Assembly: GCA_023014335.1 (NCBI GenBank)
Contig: JAECYW010000003.1
Location: 2,356,001 to 2,420,000, forward strand
DNA: 64,000 nucleotides
Source of the DNA: Galerina marginata
Lineage: Eukaryota; Basidiomycota; Agaricomycetes; Agaricales; Galerinaceae
Direction of reading: 5' to 3'
In this document: piece by piece, positions 20,401 through 30,123 of the stretch
Numbering within the stretch: position 1 is the stretch's first letter
Layout of the letters: each line of letters opens with the position of its first letter
Notes under the pieces: model-generated
Databases searched by the model: none
Told to the model about the DNA's origin: nothing
Seen by the model: only the letters and a program-made list of their open reading frames with translations
Translations under genes and position numbers: made by a program

Positions 20401-23400
20401 TTCAATCATCTTGGGGTAACGGCGTCATACCCATTTCAAGCAAAATCCATTGTTGCGCTTAGCCGCGATGTTATTCGCCTTGCTCAACTAGCAGCAAATG
20501 ACCCACAGAAAATCAAAATGCTGCCTTATGACAACTTTAACTGGACGGCTCAAACTTGGGAAGCCACTGCACTTCACAAATCAATTACACATGACGAAGT
20601 ATCTGCCTTGCTTGTGATCCTTCCCACCCCGGATGGCCAAGATGCCAAACAGATAACAGGAATATCAAGGTTTTCTTCATCCATGGGGACACGCCATTCT
20701 ATTCCCCCTCGAACATCACTTACTGACATACTGCCAACATCTAAAGACCAACATGCTTTTCGAAAAAATACAGTTATACACATCCAACACATCTTGGGTG
20801 AAGAGATTCAATCCTTCGCACAATATATCAGCTCAATCCCTCAATTTGACGACTCTGAGGCCATTCCACCATGCAGAACCGAAGAGTACTACCTCCCCAC
20901 ATTTGATCAAGAACAAGGATCTACTCGAGGAAATATGGTTGTACTGGTGGAAAGGTCCTCAGTATTCCTAAGGCTACTTTTGAACATACAATGTTCACAG
21001 TACTCGGGGATCGTCTGACTACTGTTCGAGACCGGGCCGCCCAGGACCAACGTGCAGTGGATCGTTCGGCCCACCGTTTTGACCATCTTTCCAGTTTCTC
21101 GATGGTTAGCGGGCTCATGCATTTCAGCCTCAATTTTATTCAGGCAATAGGTGGAAATTATTGGGGTGGAGAAAGCCCAGATGCCGTCAGTCTCTCCACG
21201 TTCTGCAAAATCCTTCCCAATCGATCTTCTCAGATTAACCTTCAAAAGGTTGATTATTATGCATGGCTACGATTTCTCGACGTTATTTTGCAAAGCTTGG
21301 TCATCCGCTCTGCATTGAAGATTATGGATATTGCCATGCTTGAGAATTTTGGGAAGACCGCCAGTGATCTCAATCTCAAGATTCGCAATTACAAACATTT
21401 CAAATCCCTTGCTGAATCAATTGTGGATTTGCACCTCGTACCTCCCCCCACACGCCTTGAGGCAGATGGAGTTAAAACACTCAAAGGACATACAGAATCT
21501 GGACATGCTATGCTCCTAATGCATGATCTGATGACCCTACGAGAAATGCAGCACGCGATCAAGCATGGACACCCACAGCGGATTTGCCGTATGATCAAAT
21601 ATTGGATGCCAATGTTCTATGCTGCAGGCAGTCATAATTATGCCAATGAGTGCATGGAGCTCTTGCATAACATTATTCATGATTGGCCAAAGGACTATGC
21701 CAAGGTAGCATTTAACGGAATGCTTGTCAATCCATCGGGCCAGCCTGATGGATGGAGGCCAACCGATATTCGGGTTGAGCACCTAAACAACAAAATCAAG
21801 GAGAGAGCGCATGGGTCAAATGCAACCCCAGACGTTCTAGAGAAGACTACTCCAGCTATGGGTCATGTTCAGCAGCTGTCCGACCAGGTATTCGAAGAAC
21901 TTGGTGTGGAATTAAAAAACCAACAGCATGCAAAGGTTCTTGAACATAAAGATGTGGAAATCGCGACCAGGCATCTTCACAAGTCAAACATATTTGATTT
22001 CACTGCAGACATACCTTCTCCATCACATCCTTTTGTTGACCTTTATCGGTCCGGATGTGTTCGCCTTGCAGGCAGTAACGGAGGACATGCAAAACATCTT
22101 GCCCGGCACACTCTACGGCTTCGGTCCCGTCACAATTCTTTAAGTGAACCTGATGAAATTGACCGGGAATTATTGCTGGCAACTGATTCTGGAAAAATTG
22201 ATTACACAATTGGAAGTGTCAACGACGAACTCGTAGATATAGTCCTGCAAGGTAGTAATATAGGTGAAGATGACGTTTAGGTACCTAATGAAGTGTATGT
22301 AAATTAATATTTAAACAATAATGATTACTGAACAAAATTTAAAACGAATTCACCGTGACTCAATCTACCATAATCCCTAACTTGAGCATCTGCATTCATC
22401 GTCTCTGGGTTTTGGGGTGCCGCCCACTGGAGATTTTCGAATGATGCAGGAAAGTCTGGCAGATGTGCCGCACTGGCTGGGACTGCTGTTTCGGAATCGC
22501 GTGTGTGCGTGTCTCCAACAACTTCACGCACAATCTCATCTAATGCCTTGAGGAGGGAGTCGGCGAGCTCGTCGAGGTGCGGTATCTGGGCAGCTGAGTC
22601 GAGGTCATCAACAGTCAATATCATCGGCGCTCGTCGCAAAAGTTCTTGCAAGTCGGCGTCGCTCACGAGGCTTTCTGGACCATAACTCGGCCATTTGTCC
22701 CTCCACTCATCTTCCCAAACTTTCTGACGCCATTTCAAAAGCCCAGTAACAATCTTCTTCTTCTGCAGGTCGGATGTACTGCCCCTGGTGCTTCCCTTTC
22801 GGGGCTGTGGGTCCTCCATAATCCAGGTGAAAGTCAACTGAAGATGAAGGTTGGGGTTACAATTTGAGCAGCGCTGGCATTGAGTCAACTTCTCGCGAGC
22901 TGGGTTCTGGAGCCACACGTCGACGACACCTTCTTGACAGCCTTCTGTTTGGATCAAATTGATGAGGCCTGGATCTTCCGATCTGGGGCGTTCCGGAGAA
23001 AGCTTAACTTCTCCATCGTCGTCGCCTGTCATAGACTTTTCCACGAGAATGACACCTAGGGCAGAAAGGCCTTCTCGCCTCCCTCCACGCCCGCGTCTTT
23101 GCTCCCATCGCACAAGTGTAAGTCCTCGACATCGGTACTGTACAACCAGTGTGACATGCGGAAAGTCCATGCCCGCCCCAATTTTGTCCGAGCCAAGTAA
23201 AATTTTGCACTTTCCTTCGATGAAGTCTTTTGTGCAGATTTTCTGATGGTCATCGGATAGCCCGGCATGTAAGATATCAACAAGGTTAACGGGCAGGCCC
23301 ATTGATCCAAGGCGACCATGAAACCACCAGAACATGGCAGTTAGAAGTTCCAGGTCGTCCGAATAAATTATAGTTTGCGGGATAGACGCGACTGTTGATC

Positions 23401-24766
23401 CCGACGGGAGGACAAATGCAAGGTCAAGGAACAAAGATGCTGGATGTTCCATTCGCGCGACAATTGTCGAAAGTTCGGGACGAAAATTACCAAGGTTGAT
23501 AAGATGATAGTCTGCTCGTAAACCTGCAAATACTTGGATGGAGTCGCGGTATGATTTAGGCAAGGTTGCGGAGATTGCTATGAGTGGTATGTCGGTTCCA
23601 ATTATTGTGCGCAAAAGATGCAAACGTGCATAACCAGGCCTCCAGGAGTGGCTCTCATGAAGGACGTGCGCCTCATCAATATAGACCCCCGATAACTGGG
23701 CCTGGAATGACTCGGAATGAAGAACTTGCGCTACTGCAGGCGTTTCGAGCATTTCCACGCAGGTGTAAACGATGTGCTTCTCCCCTCCTCTAGCAATTCC
23801 CTCGAGGATTTGTTTGTTGCATTCTCCGGAATGCAGAAAAGTGCATTTGATGTTTATTTGCGCATGTCTAGAGAAGTAATTGTATTCAATACGGTGCATT
23901 TTCCCATAATATGATTTCAAAATACTGCACCGTTGCTCGCCTTGATAACCCAAACTTGTGAATGGGATAATAACAACAGAAATCCCTTTCTTCTGTGCCA
24001 ACAGTGGCAGCACCCATAGCAAAGATTTTCCAGCCCCAGTTGGAGCAATAACACACATGTCTCCACTTCGTGAAATGATGTGGTTTGCAGCCTCAACTTG
24101 GTAGGCCCGGAGGCACTGACCAGCCTTCAACACGCCCTCTGATAATGCCAAGTCATCCCAACTATCATTGGAGAGGTGTTTCATGGCAGACAAGGTGTAG
24201 AAGTCTGAAAACGCGAATGCTTTCTGTCTGGGATGTCCAGGGTTATTGAGTTTGAAAGGTTGATAAGACGGTGTTTTGGGCTTTGATTCGTAGCCATTTC
24301 GGTAGATTTTCTGGGATTTCTTAGTAGGTAGTGATTTCTGAGGGGTACTATAGGAGATGGACAGGTTGAAAGGGAGTAAAGGATCTCGGGCCACAGAAGG
24401 AGTGGACGGAATACTTGTTGTGACCGGGCATTCCAAGCCAGTTGGGTTTTCCTTGTTGGTTTGGCGGCGTTTGGGGGGCCAGGACAGCAAAGGAGTGACT
24501 TCAGACATAATTATACAGATGTAGAATGATATTATATGATTAAGACATGTAGAGGGATGAGTATAATGCAAGGAATGTAGGGCATACCGCGACGCGACAC
24601 GTTTGCCAGTGCTGCCAGATGCTTACATAAGGGCCGGGAAATTCACGAACGCAATGGTACCTTGAGACCGGTGGAAGTGTCCCAGACTCTAACGGGGAGA
24701 TACCCAAATCGGGTAGCTCTTCTGAAAGAGTATGGGTGGCCGAGACTAGGTCCACTCCTTCTTTGA
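17425..24766 (+). CDS. Ty1/copia-type Gag, frame split by two transposon insertions
   Basis: Gag polyprotein of 289 codons in three pieces: 17425-18170, 19171-19284 and 24757-24766 (stop TGA). Piece lengths sum to 870 nt and no stop falls inside, so the two inserted elements are removed cleanly from the frame. The N-terminal half has the UBN2/gag_pre features of copia Gag (NWFTWSKKMKMVF, AYLYMAISDNF, AWAKLKEHF, MSQYIHSV). A CCHC zinc knuckle, CHQCSRSGHIAARC, lies at about residues 230-243 and would bind RNA. The start ATG at 17425 is 106 bp after the LTR. As it stands the gene is interrupted and cannot make the full protein. Confidence 0.85.
18171..19162 (+). mobile_element. 992-bp hAT-like MITE, copy 2, inside gag
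   Basis: Same length and, in every block compared, same sequence as 13049-14040. Flanked by the perfect 8-bp duplication atgcccca (18163-18170 and 19163-19170). It interrupts the gag frame just after the zinc knuckle. Confidence 0.9.
19285..19416 (+). repeat. left terminal inverted repeat
   Basis: 132 bp; differs from the complement of 24618-24749 at two bases (cccaaactctttcgg here, cccatactctttcag there). Confidence 0.95.
19507..22280 (+). CDS. DUF6589-like protein (element gene A)
   Basis: A large protein of about 906 residues. The first exon is 19507-20226 and encodes an acidic, serine-rich tail then a helical region (LEFMRNFSRFSLRQFLE). A 54-bp intron (20227-20280, gtaagg..acag) carries two in-frame stops and is spliced in phase. 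The second exon opens with the typical DUF6589 start (ITSMALNLRSRKLNYHAA, FNHLGVTASYPF), and later comes VLGDRLTTVRDR (21003-21038), matching the family GDQLT motif, then GLMHFSLNFI, a NYANECMELL segment, and DIRVEHLNNKIKE near the C-terminus. Near 20950 the frame changes by one base with no plausible intron, so this copy has a 1-nt deletion, a sequencing error or an unseen splice. The biochemical function is unknown. The family is expanded in mushrooms, and a role in transposition is inferred from the element structure. Confidence 0.82.
22325..24508 (-). CDS. RecQ-like superfamily 2 DNA helicase (element gene B)
   Basis: A single-exon protein of 727 residues if started at MSEVTPLL; an in-frame ATG 21 codons upstream is possible but lies nearer the inverted repeat. 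ATP-dependent 3'-5' DNA helicase of the RecQ type. Motifs in order: YQVEAANHI with a preceding basic region, Walker A APTGAGKS (around residue 155), VIIPFTSL, YIDEAHVLHES (DEAH box), AISATLP (motif III), IIYSDDLE, LHAGLSDDHQK, LLGSDKIGAGMDFPHV (motif V) and WEQRRGRGGR (motif VI). A zinc-binding-like CQRCSNC follows. The N-terminal 100 residues are disordered and serine/proline-rich. HRDC and winged-helix domains are not evident. It is convergent with gene A and inside the same inverted repeats, suggesting a role in copying or unwinding the element. Confidence 0.93.
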   Translation of the reverse strand: MSEVTPLLSWPPKRRQTNKENPTGLECPVTTSIPSTPSVARDPLLPFNLSISYSTPQKSLPTKKSQKIYRNGYESKPKTPSYQPFKLNNPGHPRQKAFAFSDFYTLSAMKHLSNDSWDDLALSEGVLKAGQCLRAYQVEAANHIISRSGDMCVIAPTGAGKSLLWVLPLLAQKKGISVVIIPFTSLGYQGEQRCSILKSYYGKMHRIEYNYFSRHAQINIKCTFLHSGECNKQILEGIARGGEKHIVYTCVEMLETPAVAQVLHSESFQAQLSGVYIDEAHVLHESHSWRPGYARLHLLRTIIGTDIPLIAISATLPKSYRDSIQVFAGLRADYHLINLGNFRPELSTIVARMEHPASLFLDLAFVLPSGSTVASIPQTIIYSDDLELLTAMFWWFHGRLGSMGLPVNLVDILHAGLSDDHQKICTKDFIEGKCKILLGSDKIGAGMDFPHVTLVVQYRCRGLTLVRWEQRRGRGGRREGLSALGVILVEKSMTGDDDGEVKLSPERPRSEDPGLINLIQTEGCQEGVVDVWLQNPAREKLTQCQRCSNCNPNLHLQLTFTWIMEDPQPRKGSTRGSTSDLQKKKIVTGLLKWRQKVWEDEWRDKWPSYGPESLVSDADLQELLRRAPMILTVDDLDSAAQIPHLDELADSLLKALDEIVREVVGDTHTRDSETAVPASAAHLPDFPASFENLQWAAPQNPETMNADAQVRDYGRLSHGEFVLNFVQ
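24618..24749 (-). repeat. right terminal inverted repeat
   Basis: Partner of 19285-19416; 130 of 132 bases match by eye. Confidence 0.95.
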
Positions 24767-24886
24767 AGCAGTCTAGATTGGTAGGACTCTTTTGGATCAG
24801 GTAGGAGCTGTTGAGGTTGGGTGGGAGCCTTTGGACTTGTTCTTAGATTTGTTCTTTCCTCAGTTTTACATGTTTGCAGGTGGGAG

Positions 24887-26016
24887 TGTTAGATTTAGGT
24901 CACGTGATCCTGGTGCTCACGTGTTTTGTTGTACGAATATGGTAGTTACGGTTCAAATATACCTTGCTGTTGTACCTCGTACTTCTGTTGTGGCCATTAG
25001 GTGTCTGTGTTCGCGTTTTCCTCCCTTTACTCGGGCTTTCCAAAAGTGACCGGACGGCACGTGATTTGATAATCTCGCGCTCTCCCTCGATGGAAGGAAT
25101 TGTCGACGCTCTCGACACACAGTATCTATGCAGCCAAATTAAGTTGCTAGTCGTAATTGAATCTATCTTCGTAAGATATCTGTGAAATTTCAAGAGATTT
25201 AGACCCTTCTCTGAAGCTGTATACGGTGCTAAGTATCTCGAGCAATTTCGGAGTACTTTGAAAATTACAGAACTTGTGCAACTTCTTCCACTTGATGCTG
25301 GCTTACAAAAAAGTGCAGGGAAATAGAAGACAGTTTGGTATACATGGTGCAAAAAATTCAGACCTGTTCCTTTTCTCTTACTTAAAATATTGCGGGCCCA
25401 AGCTGATTTTAGAAATTTCTACTGGTTACTATGATTCGAAATATAAGGATTGGCTTCATTTTCAGCCAAAGAAAATGCATTAAAAGCAAGGCAAAATTAT
25501 TGAATGGTTCGCACAAGTATTTATATGGAGTTACCTGCAACTTCTACCACCTGTTCGTGTGTTTGGTGTCATATCAGAGTCACCCAACTCGACCGAAAGA
25601 ATTCAGTGGCTCCGAACTTTATCCCAAGTGACTCCATTTGCACAAAAACTGGTCAATTTAAAATGTATGCTATACAGTTTGGTTTCAGGAATTTATAAGA
25701 CCCAAAAATCTGCAGAAGGAAGTAGGCTGGCTCTACAATTCACTCAATGTTTCGAAAATGACCCGAACTGTGATCATCGTCTACTGCTTAAAGGAGAAGT
25801 CTGAAGGGCGTGAATCTCTGTGTATTTTCTACGAGGATACATGCAATAATAATTAGCGACTTACATTGGTTATATACCTACTGTGTGTCGAGAGCGTCAA
25901 CAATTCCTTCCATTGAGGGAGAGCGCGAGATTATCAAATCACGTGCCGTCCAGTCACTTTTGAAAAGCCCGAGTAGGTGTCTTTCTTCATCCCTACCCCC
26001 TTTACCACTTCTAACA
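24887..26016 (+). repeat. 3' LTR, split by a TA-inserting MITE
   Basis: LTR bases 24887-25029 and 25976-26016 sum to exactly 184 bp, the length of the 5' LTR. A short purine-rich tract (aggtgggag) precedes it. Followed by the duplication gtaag. Confidence 0.92.
25030..25973. mobile_element. 944-bp Tc1/mariner-like MITE
   Basis: Flanked by TA on both sides (25028-25029 and 25974-25975); the intact 5' LTR shows the single TA. The terminal inverted repeats are about 92 bp, starting CTCGGGCTTTCCAAAAGTGA on the left and the complement on the right with a few mismatches. No transposase is encoded; the interior has only short frames without resemblance. Confidence 0.88.
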
Positions 26017-26021
26017 GTAAG

Positions 26022-28640
26022 AGGTGCTTAACTGCACTTTGACGAAAGCACTAGACAGTAAAACCCCCTATGAGGCGGCTTTTGGGAAGAAGCTGGACTT
26101 AAGAGAGGTGCAAGAGTAGGGCGATAAGGTGTGGGTGCAATTGGAGAAGGGGAATAAGCTGGGTGGACAAGTTGAGGAGGGACAGTGGATGGGCATCAAC
26201 AAGAAGAGGAAGAGAGTCTGAGTGTACTGGCCATTGAGGAAGACCATCACGGTCAAGCGCAATGTCTATTACAATAAGACAGGAGCATCAGCAAGTTTTT
26301 TTGAGGGGGAGGAATGGGAGTTCATCGAAACAAAAGCTGACTTACCTGCGGAAACCTCACCTAAAGGTGAATCCAGGCCCATTACACTCACTCCAACATC
26401 TGCAACACCTGTCAGCCCTATTGTAACTGCTCCAGACCCTCCAGAATCAATTTCCGAGCCTGAAGACACCTCTTCTGAAGCCAAAACATGCCCGAAACAT
26501 AACAGAAAGCCAACCAGCAAAATCCAAGACATTTTTGCAGGCTGCGCAGTTGTGTCAAATCATCCGCCTAGAGTATCTCGCAGTTTGCAGTTACCGACTC
26601 CAAATCCAGTAGGAGGAGCGGAGGATGCTGTGCTTGAGGGGGAGGAGGTGAATGAGTGGGAGATGGCAGATGATTTTGAAGATGAGTGGGCTATGGTGGC
26701 GGAAATAAGCAACAGAGGCATTGGAGCCTAGAATGCTTGCTGAGGCAAATGCGTGGCTGGACTGGAAGCTATGGGAGAAGGCAATCAAGGAGGAATTAGC
26801 TGTTTTGAAGGAAGCGGGAACTTGGGAACTCGTTGATGCACCTCCTGGAGCCAATATCATAAGCTCTAAGTGGGTTTTTCAGGCCAAGAAGGACGCGCAG
26901 GGCAATGTTGTCCGCTACAAGGCTTGTTTGGTGGCTTAAGGTTTCTTGCAAGTCCTGGGCATTAAATATTTCAACACCTTTGTGCCAGTTGCACAGTTGG
27001 CGTCAATTTGTGCTGTCCTGGCTATGGTAGCTGCCAACGACTGGGAAATCCATCAGCTAGACATCAAGGGAGCATATTTAAATGGACGACTTACCTCCAA
27101 AGAAGTCATTTACATGCAACGACTGCCAGGCTATGCGATCCCTGAGCACATAAGAAAGGTGTGCCGTCTCATCAAAAGTCTCTATGGCTTCAAGCAGTCC
27201 GGGCAGCGGTGGTATCAGAGGTTGGTGGAAATAATGAAGGTGCTCAGCTTCATCATGTGCAACATTGACCAAGTGGTTTTCTTCAAGCATTGAGGAAAGG
27301 ATTTGGTGATTGTCTTGGTTCATGTTGATGACTTCCAATTATGGCAGCTGCACTGCTACTGATTGCATCCCTAAAGTCCAAAATTGCCAAACACGTCGAC
27401 ATCATGGACCTCAGAGAACTCCATTACAAGTTCTTACGTAGTAAAAGAACTTGTTTTCCGGCCTGCATAGCAGGCAGAAATGGTTCCTAATGCAACCATT
27501 GGAAATTCTCCCACTCATACAGTGACCCTGCATGGTTTTTGTATCTCAGCCATTACTGGGCCAATTTTTATGATCTTGGTATCAAAAAAAATCGTAAAAA
27601 TCAGGGCCTTCCTGTTCATGTGACCAGGCAATTTTAGGTTTACCAGATTTGCCTTATTTTTCTGCTTTTTTTGAGTATAAGAACATCCCAATCAGTTCAG
27701 ATTTGAGCGGACTATGCATTATTTACTTATTTAACCTTTATTTATAGTCAGACTCACCCTGAAAGTAAGAACTTGTTTTTGCCATGCGCAGCAATGGCCT
27801 CTGACCAAGTTGGATTCTTGGAATCAAAGTCCGACAAATCTGTGAGCAGTGCTGACTTTTCCTTTCCCAATATTCCTACCTCGACTCCATCATCCGCCGC
27901 TATGGGCTTGAAGACCTCAAGCCTGTGTCTATCCCTATGGACCTGAATATACGCCTGACTTCAGACCAGTTACTGTTGACAACACAGGAGTTCACAAGGA
28001 TCACTCAGAACACACCCCGACATCACCTACACTGTGCAGGCTGTTTTGTGTTTTGCTTCAAAGCCGGGAATTGCACATTGGGATGCTGTCAAGCAGATTT
28101 TTTGATATCTGAAGGGCACAAAGGACTTGTGGCTGTCATATGGAGGACAGCAGAAAGAGTTGGTTGGATTTGCTGATGCAGATGGGAATATGGCAGAGGA
28201 TCATCATGCAATCTCAGGGTACACTTTTATTCTTCACGGCGGCACAATTTCTTGGACCACAAAATGTCAAGAAATTATTTCTATATCCACCACAGAGTCC
28301 AAGTACGTTGCCACGACCCAAGCCACAAAGGAAGCCTTATGGCTTTGTTCCCTCATCACCCAGCTCTTCAACACGAAGATGGAAGCCACCACCTTGTTTT
28401 CAGACAACCAATCTGCTATCGTGCTCACTAAGGACCACCAGTACCACGCCCATATGAAGCACATCGACATCTGTTTTCATTTCGTCTGCTGGATCATCAA
28501 AAACAGATCCCTCCACCTTGTTCATTGCCCCACAGACAACATGGTCACCGACGCCTTAACCAAGGCCCTCCTCTTGCCAAAGGTCAAGCATTTGCTGCAG
28601 AACTTGGCCTTGTATCGGTTTGAGGGGGAATGTTGGAGTT
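26022..28640 (+). pseudogene. Ty1/copia-type Pol remnant (integrase C-terminus, RT, RNase H)
   Basis: A decayed polyprotein read through several frames. The integrase tail is at about 26060-26310, followed by a linker with acidic residues. The reverse transcriptase follows: ISSKWVFQAKKDAQGNVVRYKACLVA, an amber-type break, FNTFVPVAQL, HQLDIKGAYLNG (first catalytic Asp), and YGFKQSGQRWYQ. A stop precedes the VHVDDF motif (YVDD equivalent) near 27320. After the element at 27424-27809 comes ILGIKVRQ, then an RNase H domain (GFADADGN, SISTTESKYVATTQATKEALW, HIDICFHFV). At least four in-frame stops make it non-functional. It belongs to a different, autonomous-type copia family than the gag-only element. 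Confidence 0.9.
27424..27809 (-). mobile_element. Helitron/Helentron-like element, family 1 (copy H) inside copia pol
   Basis: 386 bp. Deleting it rejoins the pol codons exactly (E-L-H-W-I-L-G, a standard copia RT motif), again with no target duplication. The insertion point is CCAA|TGG on the element's strand. Confidence 0.85.
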
Positions 28641-29002
28641 GCCCAGGCAAACTGACACAAGAGCACGGCAGGCAAGCTATGCTGCCGTGCAATGGACTAC
28701 TTCCTTTATCATTGAGTATACTTGCTTCTGCTATGTTTACTTTACATTACACTGTTGATGAGAGGCCTTGTCGACAACCTTGGCTTTATATTCTAGCTTA
28801 TGATTACTGCAGCGGAGCTCTGCCACACATACCTTTGCCACGCACCAGCATTTCATAGCTCACTTATAGTGTAGCATACTGTATCTGCGCACCTCAGTCT
28901 TTGCCCCCAAACGACTGAGGTGAGATCTAACTTTACTTTATGTTCATATATCTTTACTTACAGAGTACCTAGCTACTGTCTGATTTCATTCAATTCATAC
29001 AA
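28630..29002 (+). repeat. probable 3' LTR of the decayed copia element
   Basis: The pol remnant ends in a polypurine run (gagggggaa) followed at 28630 by tgttggagttgccc, the usual start of an LTR. The end is uncertain; a ca dinucleotide near 29002 (attcaattcataca) is a candidate. No matching 5' LTR is found in the window. Confidence 0.5.
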
Positions 29003-30123
29003 GGGGTGGACGTATGACCTTACTGTCCAAAATTTTGGTTTCGTACACCTTCTAAATTAAGGAGGACCCTGGAGTTTTGGCGCTCATTTTGGACCCTATA
29101 TTCCCTTATTTGGGCTGATTTTTGGTCAGGGGTTTGGGACAAAAGCCTTGGGACATGGGACAGGTGTGACATTTAGGACAAATCTGAGGTCCCTGTGACG
29201 CGGGACGTCTGAATTGAAGGAAATCAGACAGTATTCCGTATCTAGATACTTATCAATGTTACAGTTTTTGAGATGTTGAGACTGCAAAAAGACCAGTCTT
29301 TGTTAACTGGTTACGTTGGTTAAGACTGGTCTTTTTTAACACTAATTATTCCCTTCAAAACACATTCAAGATCAAGTAATTCAGTCAAATATTGACTGAG
29401 ATATCATGAAAATACTAAAAATTTCTCAAAAATGGTAGATCCATTGGATTATTTTCATAAATCCATCAATTCAGAGACTATATACATGTTCTTGGGCTTG
29501 TTTGAAAGCAAATAGGTATGTTAACATTTCTACCAAGCCATATTATTTAAAATATTACTAAAAAACCGGTTACAAGCTGGTTTTAACTGATGTAGACTGA
29601 GACCAGTCTAAAGACTGCAAAAGACCGCGGTTAACAGTCTTTTGCAGTCTCGGTCTGGTCTTTTGACTTTTCAGAAATTTGTAGACCAGTCCTAGTCTAC
29701 AGTTAAGCCCCTCAAGGTCAAAAAACCGGACTGAACCGGACTTTCAAACACTAGTTAGGGGTAAACGCCAATTATGTGCTCAACAGTTCAATATTTGACA
29801 GGGAGTACGGGTTTACTGGGGTAGGGGTAGGGGTAGCCCTGGAATACCTCAGGGTTACCTGTGCCAATCCCTAGTTGCAATACACTGAGGAATGAATTAC
29901 TTTAGTACCTGGGAAATACTCTCTGACTTTAGAAATCCCTGGACAGATTTCTCAATTTTTAGAGGGAAATCCCTGGGCTCCAGAACACACAGTTTTGCTT
30001 CCAAGAGCCCTTGGAATGTCCAATTTTCCTGTGCATCTCCCAAGCAAACACACAAAGACAGACTTATGTCTACAATTTTGGTATAACAGTGAAAGACTAT
30101 AATATTCAACATCTGGACATAGC
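29003..30123. other. intergenic with foldback repeats, boundary of TE region
   Basis: Contains an inverted repeat aaaaagaccagtct / agactggtctttt at about 29287-29337, and a second, agactgcaaaagac / gtcttttgcagtct, at about 29612-29650, followed by aaaccggactgaaccggact. These look like the ends of a degenerate DNA transposon. No gene seen. Confidence 0.5.

Larger units (their letters stand above)
19285..24749. mobile_element. 5,465-bp TIR transposon carrying DUF6589-like and RecQ-like genes
   Basis: Bounded by 132-bp terminal inverted repeats (19285-19416 and 24618-24749) that differ at two positions, and by the direct repeat gtccact (19278-19284 and 24750-24756). Excision restores the gag reading frame through to its stop, which confirms the boundaries independently. 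The ends begin CTAGTCTCGGCCACCC. Only two genes lie inside: a DUF6589-like gene on the plus strand and a RecQ-like helicase on the minus strand, meeting tail to tail 44 bp apart. No recognised transposase, recombinase or reverse transcriptase is present. The two ends are nearly identical, so the insertion is young. Which protein catalyses movement is unknown. Confidence 0.88.
17135..26016 (+). mobile_element. gag-only Ty1/copia-type LTR retrotransposon with three nested insertions
   Basis: Bounded by two 184-bp LTRs (TGTTAGAT...TTCTAACA) and by the 5-bp direct repeat gtaag (17130-17134 and 26017-26021). Removing the nested insertions at 18171-19162 (plus one duplicate), 19285-24749 (plus one duplicate) and 25030-25973 (plus TA) leaves LTR, primer site, one gag frame of 289 codons, about 120 bp, and LTR. 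There is no protease, integrase or reverse transcriptase. It resembles the TR-GAG type of non-autonomous element and must have been mobilised in trans. Confidence 0.88.

Noticed and set aside
20941..20962. A 22-nt intron in the DUF6589-like gene
   Set aside because: Too short for fungal spliceosomal introns, which are about 45 bp or more in this window; a one-base frame break is more economical.
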